Shown piece by piece: positions 35,701 to 45,729 of a DNA stretch of 64,000 nt (position 1 is its first letter; each line of letters opens with the position of its first letter). The notes under the pieces are model-generated. The model saw nothing but the letters and a program-made list of their open reading frames with translations, ran no database searches and was not told the DNA's origin. The position numbers and the translations under genes were made by a program. Source of the DNA: Macrostomum hystrix (Eukaryota; Platyhelminthes; Macrostomidae); NCBI GenBank assembly GCA_950097015.1, contig CATNEN010000038.1, positions 30,348,501 through 30,412,500 on the forward strand. The letters run 5' to 3'.

Positions 35701-36142
35701 CGATAGTGGCTTTGAAAATTCGAAGAATTACTGGATTCAGCACAAGATTCTGAATCAAGGCGACTTAAAGACAAATCAACCGATTTTTTACCGCAGCTAA
35801 TGCCGGTGCTTATTTTTAAGTTTGGCGTTATTTATAGCCAATTGGGATTGAAGTCTAAATTATACATTTGTTTTTACCTGGGGCCTTTATTTTAACTTTA
35901 TTTCAAGTACACTCTCAGGCCCAAAATAAAACGAAAATTTTATTTGCCGAAAGCTAAACTCTTAATGAGATTTTGATGCTATTTACATAGTAGATAATAT
36001 ACTTTCAGTTGATTACATCGTAATGCAATTCGGACGCATTTCCGATGACGTGTTCACAATGGACTACGCCTATCCGATGTGCGCTCTGCAGGCTTTTGGT
36101 GTGGCCCTGTCCTCGTTCGATGGAAAACTAGCTTGCGAATAA
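26720..36142 (+). CDS. tub: tubby/TULP family protein, nine exons
   Basis: Tubby-like proteins bind phosphoinositides through the C-terminal tubby domain and, in TULP3-type members, load membrane receptors onto IFT-A for entry into cilia. Coding exons: 26720-26742, 29605-29664, 29788-29856, 30258-30493, 30669-31174, 31243-31455, 34210-34819, 35509-35592 and 36009-36142. All have GT..AG junctions and matching phases; the total is 1935 nt (644 aa plus TAA). The N-terminal part has a basic amphipathic stretch, [20 protein letters not shown], like the IFT-A-binding helix of TULP3. Residues about 130-370 are disordered, with acidic D-runs and R-rich blocks ([12 protein letters not shown]). The tubby domain begins at [20 protein letters not shown], includes [20 protein letters not shown] (PIP-binding side) and [12 protein letters not shown], and ends with the hallmark [10 protein letters not shown]. 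It is probably complete. Introns 1, 3 and 7 contain minisatellites and intron 6 contains SINEs. Confidence 0.92.
26925..28835. repeat. minisatellite J, 36-bp unit, about 53 copies
   Basis: Units of GTGTATAAAGTGACTAGCTG plus TTCATCAATAGAACAG lie in tubby intron 1, starting about 180 nt after its donor. One position varies among ATCAATAG, ACCAATAG, ATGAATAG and ATAAATAG, and some copies read AACATGTG for AACAGGTG. The 36-nt period leaves a 656-codon frame open on the - strand and several on the + strand; equal openness on both strands argues that none is coding. Confidence 0.96.
29925..30150. repeat. minisatellite N, about 17-bp unit
   Basis: About 12 units related to GGATAACTTTAGATTTG, decaying at both ends, in tubby intron 3 (29857-30257). 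The array begins about 70 nt after the donor. Confidence 0.85.
31480..31640 (+). mobile_element. SINE family A, 5'-truncated
   Basis: The sequence from GCGTGCAATATACGCCCTTG to CTGCGGGTCCACTGTCA matches the body of the family A SINE at 33.3 kb. The tRNA-like head and 3' tail are missing. It lies just inside tubby intron 6. Confidence 0.8.
33319..33665 (+). mobile_element. tRNA-derived SINE, family A, full length
   Basis: The head GGCAGAGTGGTTAACGCG and the box B-like GTTCGATTCC near 33376 give a tRNA-like (Leu/Ser-type) promoter. The body contains CTTGTCGTGCAATTTACGCC, a GT-rich middle and GCTGCGGGTCTAGTGTCACC, and the element ends in (ATT)n. It is in tubby intron 6. Other copies lie at 44612-44900, 49608-49950 and 51704-52035. 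Confidence 0.9.
34885..35395. repeat. minisatellite K, 23-bp unit, about 22 copies
   Basis: Units of GTCTGTGTCTTCGTGACGAT plus AAT, with variants GATGGTAAC and TTGTTAAC at the end, lie in tubby intron 7 (34820-35508), beginning about 65 nt after the donor. The GATGGTAACG variants form donor-like GGTAAC sites. Minus-strand open frames ([13 protein letters not shown] repeats) are artefacts of the repeat. Confidence 0.95.
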
Positions 36143-38063
36143 GTTTGAGCGCAAATTTAGTAAGATAAGATAAAACTTTGAGATTGTGGGATCATAAAGT
36201 GATTATTTATTAGCGCAGAGTCAATCAACACTAACTGTCAGATCTGGTTCACAATTTCTATTTGCTTTTTTCTTCGTATATCTCTGCACATCTGGACCTG
36301 CATCTATCTCTGTTGTTTTTGTTTGTTTTTGTTTCATTGTTTTAGCGCGACGGTACAGAAATTCTTTAGTTTTTGGCCGTATTATGTGATCGTAAGGGTT
36401 AGGTACTATGTCTACTAGTGCGATGGGTTCTATTTTTAGCATCGAAAAGTCACGCCATGCCTGCGTGATAGGCGAAATCCATGTTGCTATTTTTAGCGCT
36501 TAGCAGTTAAAAATCGCGCGACTCTTGCGTGTCTCATATTACTAAATTTAATGCAAATGTCAACTTGTTGTTCTGGGCAACTGTTAAATTTATTAGAATT
36601 TTTTGTGGTAACAAAATTATAATATTTCATCCGTTTTTTGTTTCCAGTTCGTTGTAACAAACACTATTTTGTTGAAAGTGATATTTTAGGCATATAAAAG
36701 TCAGATATTATGTATTTGGCAGTTTTTTAAAAAAAGAACTCATTGTTGTTGATGTTGTTTCAGCTGTTTCGTCACATAGCCGTCCAATTGTTGGTTTTTT
36801 CTCACCAATTTTCTTGCAATTCTAGTTTTACCGTCCTGTCTCGCTTTGTAATTTTAGTCTTGTTTAGCCCTATATGTATTGAATTGTATAATTTCCGTCC
36901 GCTATTTTTCAGTCTATAGATTTTTTTCAGTTTTATTCCAGAGACCTCGAACCAGTTTTTGGTCTAATTGTGCCGGCTGTTCACGTGTCGCTCTACTTAT
37001 CTAAAAATCTATCTATTTTTTTCGTTAAGACAACACTCCACTAGTATTTTTTGGATTGTGATTTTTTAATACTGTTCTGAATTCTTCAATATTCGTCCTA
37101 CTTTAAACACGTGACCGACAAGAACCAATAATCTTCAGACATGACTTTCGAACTAAATCACGTGACCGAAAAGTTTGCGGTGCATATTTAGCGATGCCAC
37201 TGTAAATTTAATCGAATGTATTCTGAATCTTATGTAACAGTGTCAAACAGTTTTTAAGAAGTTACTCTGTAACAGGCTTTTTGTCGAAATATTTTTATCG
37301 TATCTTAAAATATGTGTCTACAGATATTTTTGTTGCATCGACGTTATAAAATTTTCACACGGCACAAACAGTATATAATGATTATATTATTCAGCTTTGT
37401 CAGTTAGAATTAGAATCACGTTTATAAGTTTCGGTATAGACTTGGTAATGTTGGTGTTATATTATCTCCTCGTTTTTTTAGATTCGTTAATATTTATTTA
37501 TTAGTGTTTCTTGTCAGTAGGAAATCAAGTCGAAAAGCGATATCACTCGTTTACATTTATGTATATCTTGTCTTAAGTATGCAAAATGGTTAACAAAAAT
37601 ATTAACGGTGATTCGATAACGATATTTCGAGCTATTACTGTCGACAAGTTATGCCTATCTGACTGTCAGTATACTGTAGAGCTGTCTGTAATTTTTCCCT
37701 GTCGTCTCTCCTCTTTCTTCATCAATCAATCTCACATTTTCTAAGTATCGTTTTAGTCTCCAAGTAATTTGCTCCTATCTATCAATCTCTCTTACACTGT
37801 CTTTCTCTCGTTTTTTTAGAAAATCTTTCCGATCGCTTGTCCTCTTCTGTATTCAGCTTTGTTGTTAAATGACTATTAGAAGCAATGTGATTTAGCCATG
37901 CGATATTGAATAATTGACATTGGCCGCAGCTGTGTCAACAAATTTTTTATTCTCCTTTGTCCTATCTCACCGCTGAAAAAAAATTGACCCTCGAAAGCGA
38001 AACTCCGTGTTCTTTGTTTTTTGTTTGATACTTTATAGATTCGAGAAATTGGTCTACAAGTAG
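36143..38063. other. 3' flank of tubby; no gene seen
   Basis: T-rich sequence without long frames. Two exact CTATTTTTAG decamers lie at 36430-36439 and 36487-36496, each followed by GC. Several CACGTGAC motifs occur near 37110-37165. Some of this is probably the tubby 3' UTR, but I find no clear AATAAA signal close to the stop. Confidence 0.45.
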
Positions 38064-38603
38064 TATAGCTTTTGCCATTCAATCTCAGTGTTTTGTCATT
38101 CATACTCAGCCCCCCATAGAATTAATCCAGCCAGTTGGCGCGGTTTGGCCCATAGACTATCGCTCTGTGCCATTCAATCTCGGGTTTTGTCATTCAAACT
38201 CAGGCTTTATAAGCTCGGTCTCTCAAACGCAGTCCTCCAAAAGACAGCTAAATAACAAATTTCTTCCATTGCATTTGCTTACATGGCCCAACTTACATGG
38301 GCCATATGCTTAGATGGAGCGCCTGGGCCACGTTGCACTGGACACTCTGACGCCTCTGTTTAACAAGTTTAACAAGTCTGTTTTTCGGTCCTGTGTTACA
38401 TGAGCCGAGCTGAGGAATAGTAACCTGTTCATTCCTTATCCACATTTCTTCTCCACATTAAAGCCTGAGTTTGAATGACAAAACCCGAGATTGAATGGCA
38501 CAGAGCGATAGTTTATGGGCCAAACCGCGCCAACTGGCTGGATTAATTCTATGGGGGCTGAGTAGGAATGACAAAAGACTGAGATTGAATGGCAAAAGCT
38601 ATA
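38064..38603. mobile_element. foldback element: 146-bp inverted arms around a 249-bp loop
   Basis: The left arm 38064-38209 and right arm 38459-38603 are near-perfect reverse complements. Each arm holds CCAGCCAGTTGGCGCGGTTT and, twice, a motif of the type CATTCAATCTCNG..TTTTGTCATTC. There is no coding frame. The two outer halves of each arm resemble each other, so the arms contain internal direct repeats. The class is unknown; a foldback or MITE-like element is likely, and I could not identify a clear target duplication. Confidence 0.8.
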
Positions 38604-39590
38604 GCACGGTTTATAGTAGAAAGACGACAATGGTATTTCAAATACCGACATATTTTTCGAGATTTTTAATGATTGTTGTCGGGGGTCTGGTTGCAAAAAC
38701 CACAAGTATCGGCATAAAATTTCTGCTCACAAAATTTCATATCGGCTATAATCGTTGATTATTATGTATTGATTCAATTTTAGTTGTTCTTTTACAGGCT
38801 TAAATACAGAGCAATGCACAGTTGTCCTTGTCACCAGTGTCGGTGGGCTTTGAATTACTTGGATTTTACGTCGGATCACTTAACTACAAGCTACCTAAAG
38901 CATAGTCAATCAAGTCGTGAAAAAGCAATTTGAGAACTGACTCGCGCCTCAAAGCGAGCAATGTCGAATCAAACTTTCTTCACATCAAGTTCTCATATTC
39001 AGCTAAACAAAGACACAAATTTACTAGTGCGTTAAAATTTCGTACAACGATTTATCGAAGGGGTTTGAAGCAGCGAAAAGTGCAGGTATCGATTAGCATA
39101 TCTTCTTGGAGACATGCTATTGAACATCTTAGGCATGAAATATTTGATATTAGTTTGTTATATTACGCATATCACTAAGGCAGATTTAAAGCAAGATGTT
39201 TAGATATTAATTAGTATTTCACAAAGACTTCAGATATTAATACGGGTAACAGTATGCCAATAAGACCAAGAATGAGTCCAGTTTTTGAACTTCAATTAAA
39301 AACTGCACGATAAAAATCTCAATATTAGAGCAAAGAAATATTACGACAACAGCACAGCTGTGTCAGATCCATTGAACAAGAAAACAAAGTCAATGTGCAC
39401 TAGGTCAAAAAACTGATATTAATTGAGACAGTCAAAGCGTTTAAGAATTCAAATGTAAAACATTAATCGTCAGTAAAAGTTATTCCAGCATTTAAAAGCA
39501 TCTTCCATAGGAATGACTGCAAAATTACGGAAAGTTTTCTACGTTCTACAATTTTCTTAAAACTCGAAGTAGATTTTTGTCCGAACTGAA

Positions 39591-40271
39591 TCACCCCCTC
39601 CTGCATCCGTGATATCGTCCGCGCATCAGGTCCACCCGGTCAGCCCAGAGCCTGCAGGATCTCAGGTAGACAGCATCGAGACACCTGGCATAGTCCCGCA
39701 ATGAGCCAACTGGCCAGCACCTCAGGCTGCAGCAGTCGTTGTCGTGAAGATTATTAAGCTCAACGGACAGGTCCTGAGAACATCGGGTCAGCGTGATGGT
39801 CGACTCGCTTGAGTCCAAGGTGAGACAAACGGTTCGACCGATGCGCCAGTGAAGAGTCTCAACTTCGTCGTCCTGCTCAGCTTGGGTTACTCGTCTTCTT
39901 TGGAGACGAATTTCGTGCTCCACGCCCGGATAAAATGGATCTTCAGTGCAGCTGACTGCCAGGTCGCTCTGTCTGCTCAGGTAGGCTAAGAAATCTGGTG
40001 CGGACTCTCGCAGCAGGTAACGCCAGGTGTCAGACTGCTCAGAATGAGCTGCCAGGTATTCAAAAAGGCGCAGAGCCAACGGCACAACCTCGATGGAGGC
40101 TGACGAATTTTCATCGGCAACGCTTAAAGAGGCGCTTAGACTAAGCGCTGAACTGCCAGAACTAGACGATGATGAAATCGATGCCGAAACGTCGATTTCG
40201 TCATTCTGATGAACGATTTCTTGGCCGGCAATCACTGCAGCGGCTTCGACAGCTTCTCGTAGAAGGCGCAT
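39591..40271 (-). CDS. hypothetical protein, 226 aa, single exon
   Basis: An uninterrupted frame on the - strand, ATG at 40269-40271 and stop at 39591-39593, with coding-like base composition above its AT-rich surroundings. It opens MRLLREAVEAAAVIAGQEIV, followed by a serine-rich linker (about residues 30-60, SASISSSSSSGSSALSLSA). A mixed alpha/beta-like part with many leucines comes next (ALRLFEYLAAHSEQSDTWRY, TLHWRIGRTVCLTLDSS), and the C-terminus is Cys/Arg-rich (DNDCCSLRCWPVG, YLRSCRLWADRVDLMRGRYH). No signal peptide or TM is seen. I do not recognise the family. An additional 5' exon cannot be excluded. Confidence 0.6.
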   Translation of the reverse strand: MRLLREAVEAAAVIAGQEIVHQNDEIDVSASISSSSSSGSSALSLSASLSVADENSSASIEVVPLALRLFEYLAAHSEQSDTWRYLLRESAPDFLAYLSRQSDLAVSCTEDPFYPGVEHEIRLQRRRVTQAEQDDEVETLHWRIGRTVCLTLDSSESTITLTRCSQDLSVELNNLHDNDCCSLRCWPVGSLRDYARCLDAVYLRSCRLWADRVDLMRGRYHGCRRG

Positions 40272-40439
40272 CTTGCAGGCAAGCGGGCGGGCGGGCAGGT
40301 TGATTAGTTAAAGTTGAAAAATAACTTGTCTGAGCCTTGACTTAGCTTTCGTGTCTATTCTAGTTGTTTTTATTATGCGTGAACATTGATGTACATAGAT
40401 TTTCTAGACTCTTCACTTCTGCCCCTCTCCGCGATTTTC

Positions 40440-40505
40440 ATTGGCTATGACTCATCCAGCCAATCAGATGATAGCGCGGCAGCCACCCACTATATCTGCA
40501 TATAG
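40440..40505. promoter_or_regulatory. CCAAT/AP-1/TATA promoter-like cluster
   Basis: ATTGG (40440-40444), TGACTCAT (about 40448), CCAATCAG (40460-40467) and TATATCTGCATATA (from 40491) occur within 70 bp. The order CCAAT then TATA fits rightward transcription, yet no plus-strand gene follows. The minus-strand ORF begins 170 bp to the left. A very similar CCAATCAGA plus TATA arrangement occurs at 47.6 kb before a real exon. Confidence 0.5.
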
Positions 40506-40666
40506 CTGTCTGGGCGGCAGCAAGTGTACATCACTCTAGTAGAGTGTCCAAGAAACCATTCAAACGGCCAAAAGAACACATTATTGTGGGCAATCTAAGC
40601 TATACTAGCATCTTTAAATTACATCGGCTCAAAATCGGCAAACCTAGGAGTAATTTTTTATCGTCG

Positions 40667-40978
40667 TGATTGATTACACCTGCCCATTTGTGTCAAATGT
40701 GCAGCCGGCAGCACAGCCGCAGATATTGCGCAGTGCATCTGAAAGCTACGTACGAGTATACGGTATTTCAGTACATGGAACGATGACATGCCACTGCACC
40801 AAACCCACTCTCAATTACCCCGCTAATGCTGGCACCCATTTAACAGCTGGGTGAACTGAAGCAATGCTGAGTTAAGTGAATTGCTAAATGACACAATTTG
40901 TTCTAGTGGAGTCGGAATCGAACCCTCGACCTTCAAGTCGGTAGTCCAACGCTCTAACCAGAAGGCTACAAATTTTTT
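40667..40978 (-). mobile_element. SINE family B, reverse orientation
   Basis: A reverse-strand copy of the family B SINE: TTGATTACACCTGCCC (tail side), GTGCAGCC, AATTACCCCGCTAATGCTGG and the B-box region GAATCGAACCC near 40915, ending with the tRNA-like head near 40970. Moderately diverged. Confidence 0.85.
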
Positions 40979-41035
40979 ATTATTATCATACCTATACGCT
41001 CGTAATAAAGAAATATCATAAACGACGCTGGCCCC

Positions 41036-42715
41036 ATACCACTTCGTGCTTTTCCTGGACTGGGTGCTTCGGACAGCGCTGTCCTCAGCCGAAGAAGGCT
41101 TTCTGCTGCGTAAATGCATTAGTCACCGCCATGATGAGAAGCGCGTTGGCAATGAAAACAATGCGACTGGCGGAGCGCTCGCAGTCAATCTGGCAGAGCG
41201 ACCCGACCATCAGGCAGGCGCGGCAAAACATAGAGCGGCTTCGAAGATCCCGACGGCCCAGAGGCGACGCCGACGGCCCAGAGGAGGAACGCAGGAACGA
41301 ATTGCGGCATCGTAAACGCGCCCTCACCACTGAGCCATGCAGCGGAGGCAGATTTTCGCACTAGCCCAGTCACCATGGAGGATGTGCTGAATTTCTTTCG
41401 GAGAACACCAGGCGGCAAAGCGCTCGGCCCCGACAAGGTTCCGGTCGAGGCGCTGCGGCTCCGCTGTGTGTCTGCGCAAGTCACAGGCGCCATAAACCGC
41501 GTGCTCGCCGGCGCCACCGCACCTACCGAGTGGACCATCGCGCACATCGTGCCGATCCCGAAGAAGGCCGGGACAACGCGGAAGGAAGATCATCGCGGGA
41601 TCTCACTCGTGTCCTGCACCGCGAAGCTTTTCAACCGACTGCTCCTCGATCGCCTACAGTCGGTGCAGGACCCGTACCTCCGTTATTAGCAGAACGGACT
41701 CCAGCCGCAACATGGTACGGTGACCCAGATCGTCGCACTCCGCCATGTCATCATGGAGGTGCGCATCCGCCAGTCAACGTTGATTGTATTCATCGACTTT
41801 CGCTAGGCGCCGTATACTCTCGTCGTCTACTTCTACCTGGTCAGGAGTATTGCAGGGTGATACGCTGGCCCCGTTCCTCTTCGTACTTCTCCTGGACTGG
41901 GTGCTTCGGACAGCGATGCCCTCAGCCGAAGACGGTGCGTAGACGCATTATTCGCTGCCATTTTTTGCTACGCCGACGACCTCGCCCTTCTGTCTTCGTC
42001 TGTTGAAGGCGCCAAGCGCCAGATTGACAGGTTGGCGGAGGTGGCACCATGTGTCGGCCTAGTGATCAACAGGTTTAAGACTGAGGTGCTGACCGTGACA
42101 GTAGATATTCAAGCCGACCTGACGTGCCGTGGCGCAGACGGTCAAATCGTCTTTCTCGCACGTTGTCAGCAGCTTGCTTACCTCGGCGGCCTGGCGCTCT
42201 AATTTGAGGAGGACATCCGGCGGCGCAGAGGACTCGCATGGGCGGTCTACCGGTCGATTCGTGTCGTCCGCCAGTCCAAAAGCGCTGGCTGACCGCCAGA
42301 GGGCTCGGTTTTGGCAGACGGTGGTCGAGACCGTCCTGCTGTACAACGCCGAATCGTGGACGCTGACGGCTACGCTGGAGCGGAAGCTGGACTCGGCGCA
42401 CTCGGGGCTGCTGCGCGCGGCCTTCCAAGCTGACGAGAGCATCAGATCCCAGGCTCTGTACGAGAGAGCCCAGCTGCTTGCAACGCCCGTCCACCATCCT
42501 GGGACCTGTGGCGCCTTCGACTAGCGGGCCATGTTATTCGGGCTGAAAGTTACTGCCGCCAATCTGTCCAGAACGTCCTGCTGCTCAACTTGCAGGGGCC
42601 GTTCAGGCGCGGCCAGGCGCGGCCAGCCTGCTAAGCGACGCCGGGGTGCCAGACATCGCCAACGAGGCGGACTTTGTTCGCACGCTGGCTCTGCAGGCTT
42701 GCGTCGTTTGTTGTT
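41036..42715 (+). pseudogene. decayed and rearranged RTE-like LINE copy
   Basis: Same family as the LINE at 55.2 kb but with several frameshifts and stops. Recognisable parts in order: a misplaced RT tail fragment (LFLDWVLRTALSS, 41046-41110), then the linker (SIWQSDPTIRQARQNIERL, about 41185), RT palm (GGKALGPDKVPVEALRLRC, about 41413), WTIAHIVPIPKKAGTT, a degraded middle, FLDWVLR-type and ADDLALLS blocks near 41890-42000, and the C-terminal VVETVLLYNAESWTLT (about 42325). The first fragment is out of order, implying rearrangement or a nested second copy. The end is T/G-rich (TTGTTGTTTTTGTTTG near 42708). Confidence 0.85.
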
Positions 42716-42719
42716 GTTT

Positions 42720-44265
42720 TTGTTTGTTTTAGCACCCCTGTTTGCGGTTCCGAAACACTTTTATAGGTGCCGAGGATACCAAGTGTACGGCGGTCCTGAT
42801 CCAGAGCCGGGCACTCTCCGACAATGTGCTTCGGCACACAGCCTGCTGATGCCTGTCTCGGCTCGCCTGATTCGGTGCGCGTGGCCTGCAGCTCCGTGGA
42901 GTGGCCACATCAGAACCTGGCGTAATCGGCCAGGATCGGTCAAGAAACGCGGGGCATTGCAGTACTGTTTGCCGGGAGCGGAAAGCTCCCCAGGCCAGTG
43001 CTCTGCGCCGTGCGATATCATCGTCTTGCACGCTTGGAACCAGGCCGCCTAGGTGATAAACTCCGTGCAGCGAGGTAGCAGCGCCACCTGCCCTCTCAGG
43101 CGCGGTAGCGGATCTCAGCCGGTAGGTCTATCGGCGCCGTCAGCACCATCGTTTTTCGGGCGTTCACAGTCAGCCCGACCACAGCTGCCGCGGCTGTCAG
43201 CTTGTCCAGCATGCGTTTGGCTCCTTAAAAGAGCTTGACAGCAACGCCAGGTCGTCCGCATACGCCAGTATGGGGTGTCGCCTGCTCGTGCTGCGGCAGA
43301 TCAGAAAGCCATCAGGGTCACCAGAAAGACTTACGCGCAGCACCCAGTCCAGGACGAAGACAAACAGGAAAGGGCCCTGCGTGTCCCCTTGCAGCACACC
43401 AGAGGACGTGTCGAAACAGTTAGACAGGCCGTCTGGAGTTACCACTGCCGCCCTGGTCTCCTTGTAGCCATAACAGCCGTCACCAGATGCTCAGGCACGT
43501 GGTACGCGCGCAGGATGATCGCAATAAGTCGCCTTGACACCGAATCTAACGCCTTCAGGAAATCTACGAAGATGCAGACGACGATCGATTGGTGGATGCG
43601 AGCCTCTTCTTGGATGTGGCGCAACGCGAGAATTTGCGTTACTGAGTCCCGGCACGGCCGGAAACCATTCTGCTCTCGCCGGAGGAAAGGGTCACGTGGC
43701 ATTGCCTCCTGGAGTCTTCGACTTCTTTACGAGATGGTGATGGGACTGGTATTAAAGGCGCTCTCTTCCGGCAGCACGAGCTCAAGAAGTCCTTGAGCTC
43801 GTTTCGACGTTTTTCGAGCTTGTCAACCGCTATGTTCAGCACGTTGCGTCGGTTGCGGCCCGTCAGCTGGTTGACAGCTGACCAAAAGGCGCGCAGCTTC
43901 TTGGCAGGACCGGCGTCGGTGATTTTGCGGATAGCAGCTTCCACCGCGGCGCACTGCCGCGTCTTGAAGGTCTCCGCCAAGGCTTTCTCTGCGTCCTCCG
44001 TGACTTATCCTCTTCGTCACAGTCTCTCGACTGTCAGCCGGGCCTGCCGCAGCGATTCGTCGCCCTGCCCCACACAGGCTTACTATTTGGTGCTGTCTGC
44101 ACCAGCGGCAGTGTTTTGGCGGCGGTGACAGAATGGCTGAGCTGATGCTTCCGTAGTCTGCTGCAGCAGCGGTCTCCGGCCTCACTTCCATCGCCTCGGT
44201 GAAGGCCATGCAGAAACGGCTTCTCACAGTTGGATTGCGAAGGGCACGGAAATAGTGGCTCATTC
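42720..44265 (-). pseudogene. second decayed LINE copy, opposite orientation
   Basis: On the - strand the parts run from a FCMAFTEAM region (about 44230) through linker pieces near 43900 and the RT block (ILALRHIQEEARI, FVDFLKALDSV about 43560-43620; FDTSSGVLQGDTQGPFLFVF about 43400). AYADDLALLSS follows near 43250, then ARRRALAWGAF (about 43000). Frames are broken and it differs from the other two copies, suggesting another subfamily. Its 3' end meets the 3' end of the copy at 41.0-42.7 kb. Confidence 0.85.
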
Positions 44266-44611
44266 ACAATGCCATCAAACGAGAACAAAACACACGATTG
44301 TGCATGCGTTTTATGACCATTCAAGGTAACATATAAGTGTACAAAAACTACTTCTTTGATTCGGAGTACCCTCTCATTTCAATAATGCAGAATAATGCTG
44401 AAAAAATAAGTAATGCGTTTTGCAATTGCTGAGTGCTTTTTTGTAAATAAGGTAAGTTTTGCACCTAAATACTAATATAAGTAAAACTTGTGGATCACTG
44501 TAGCTATAAACAATTAACAGAGAAACAAAAGCAAGAATGCCAATGTAAATAAAAGTACCAATGTCAGAGAAAAGTTCAATAGGTCGCTTGATTATTGGAC
44601 GCTAGAAAGCT

Positions 44612-44900
44612 TAATAATAATAATTATAATTACAGGAGGGCTGTGGGCAATGGCACATCATTTGGTGACACTAGACCCGCAGCCAGCGAGGAGGCTGCCC
44701 ATTTCGCTGACTCCTGAGCACTCACACGCGCAGATAGATACACAGGTGTGTACATCTGCTTTGACTTTCTCATCTTCAGGTTGGCCACGTGTAAATGGAA
44801 CGACAATCCCAAGCCTTCGCTCCGCGGCTGCGACCCAAATGAATGTGGCCTCGCCGTGGAATCGAACTCACGTGTTAACCGCTCTGGCACCGACCCTCCG
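44612..44900 (-). mobile_element. SINE family A, reverse orientation
   Basis: Starts (tail side) with AATAATAATAATTATAATTA, then AGGAGGGCTGTGGGCAATGG, GACACTAGACCCGCAGCC, and ends at the tRNA-like head with GTGGAATCGAACTCACG and TTAACCGCTCTGGCACCG. Nearly complete with one internal deletion. Confidence 0.88.
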
Positions 44901-45729
44901 CCAACCAGCTAGAATGTTTAACTGTCATTCGCTTTCGTGCGAGCTCGTGGTTCATGGAGATGTCTTTGATCCGTATTCATACGGCCATTTGAATTGTTCC
45001 TCGAGCTCTGTTTGCCAAGACATAGACCCAAGACCTCGCAAAGATGAATTCCGAGCTTTAAGCTGTTTTGCAGGGCAATATTAAAAGCAACATTTATTAT
45101 GTATTTCTGATGAGCTGTTGCTCTACTCAATTTTGTAATTCAATGAGCCGCAATTTATTCTGTCCGTAATAAGTTCCGCAATGTCCATTCTTCACTCTAT
45201 CATTTCAGAAAAACAGTTTGGATCGTTCAGGGTGTGATCTAACCAGACCTTAATAAATCATGGACTTTTTGTTATAAAAACGAAGAAAATTTTCTATTTC
45301 TGAATTGCTAATTGTCATGCATATTTATTTTACTCAGAATGAAATGATTTAAAACATTTATGATGTACGGTAACGAATAATAAATCATCATTTCTTAAAG
45401 AAGTGGAGCATTCTATTGAGGCTCGCTTGCATCTCACAGTTTTCTATCTGGTGTGTGCCAACGATGCAGTGCGTATTGCCGACTGAAAATGTACGTGTAC
45501 GTCCGAAGTCTGACATAGATGTACAGAAAGGTCTTAAATAAAGAAACTTGCTTACCTGTGGTTAGACAATCATAAAAAAGAAGAAACCTCACGAGTATAT
45601 AGAAAGGCTGTGGTAAAAAACAACTGCTAAGGTTTGAGCATCGCGACATAACTATTTTTGTCTGCTCTAATTAAACTTGAGCTCGCTAAGCTAGTACGTA
45701 GAAATTAGCTGCTTGAAGCAGGAGACAAG

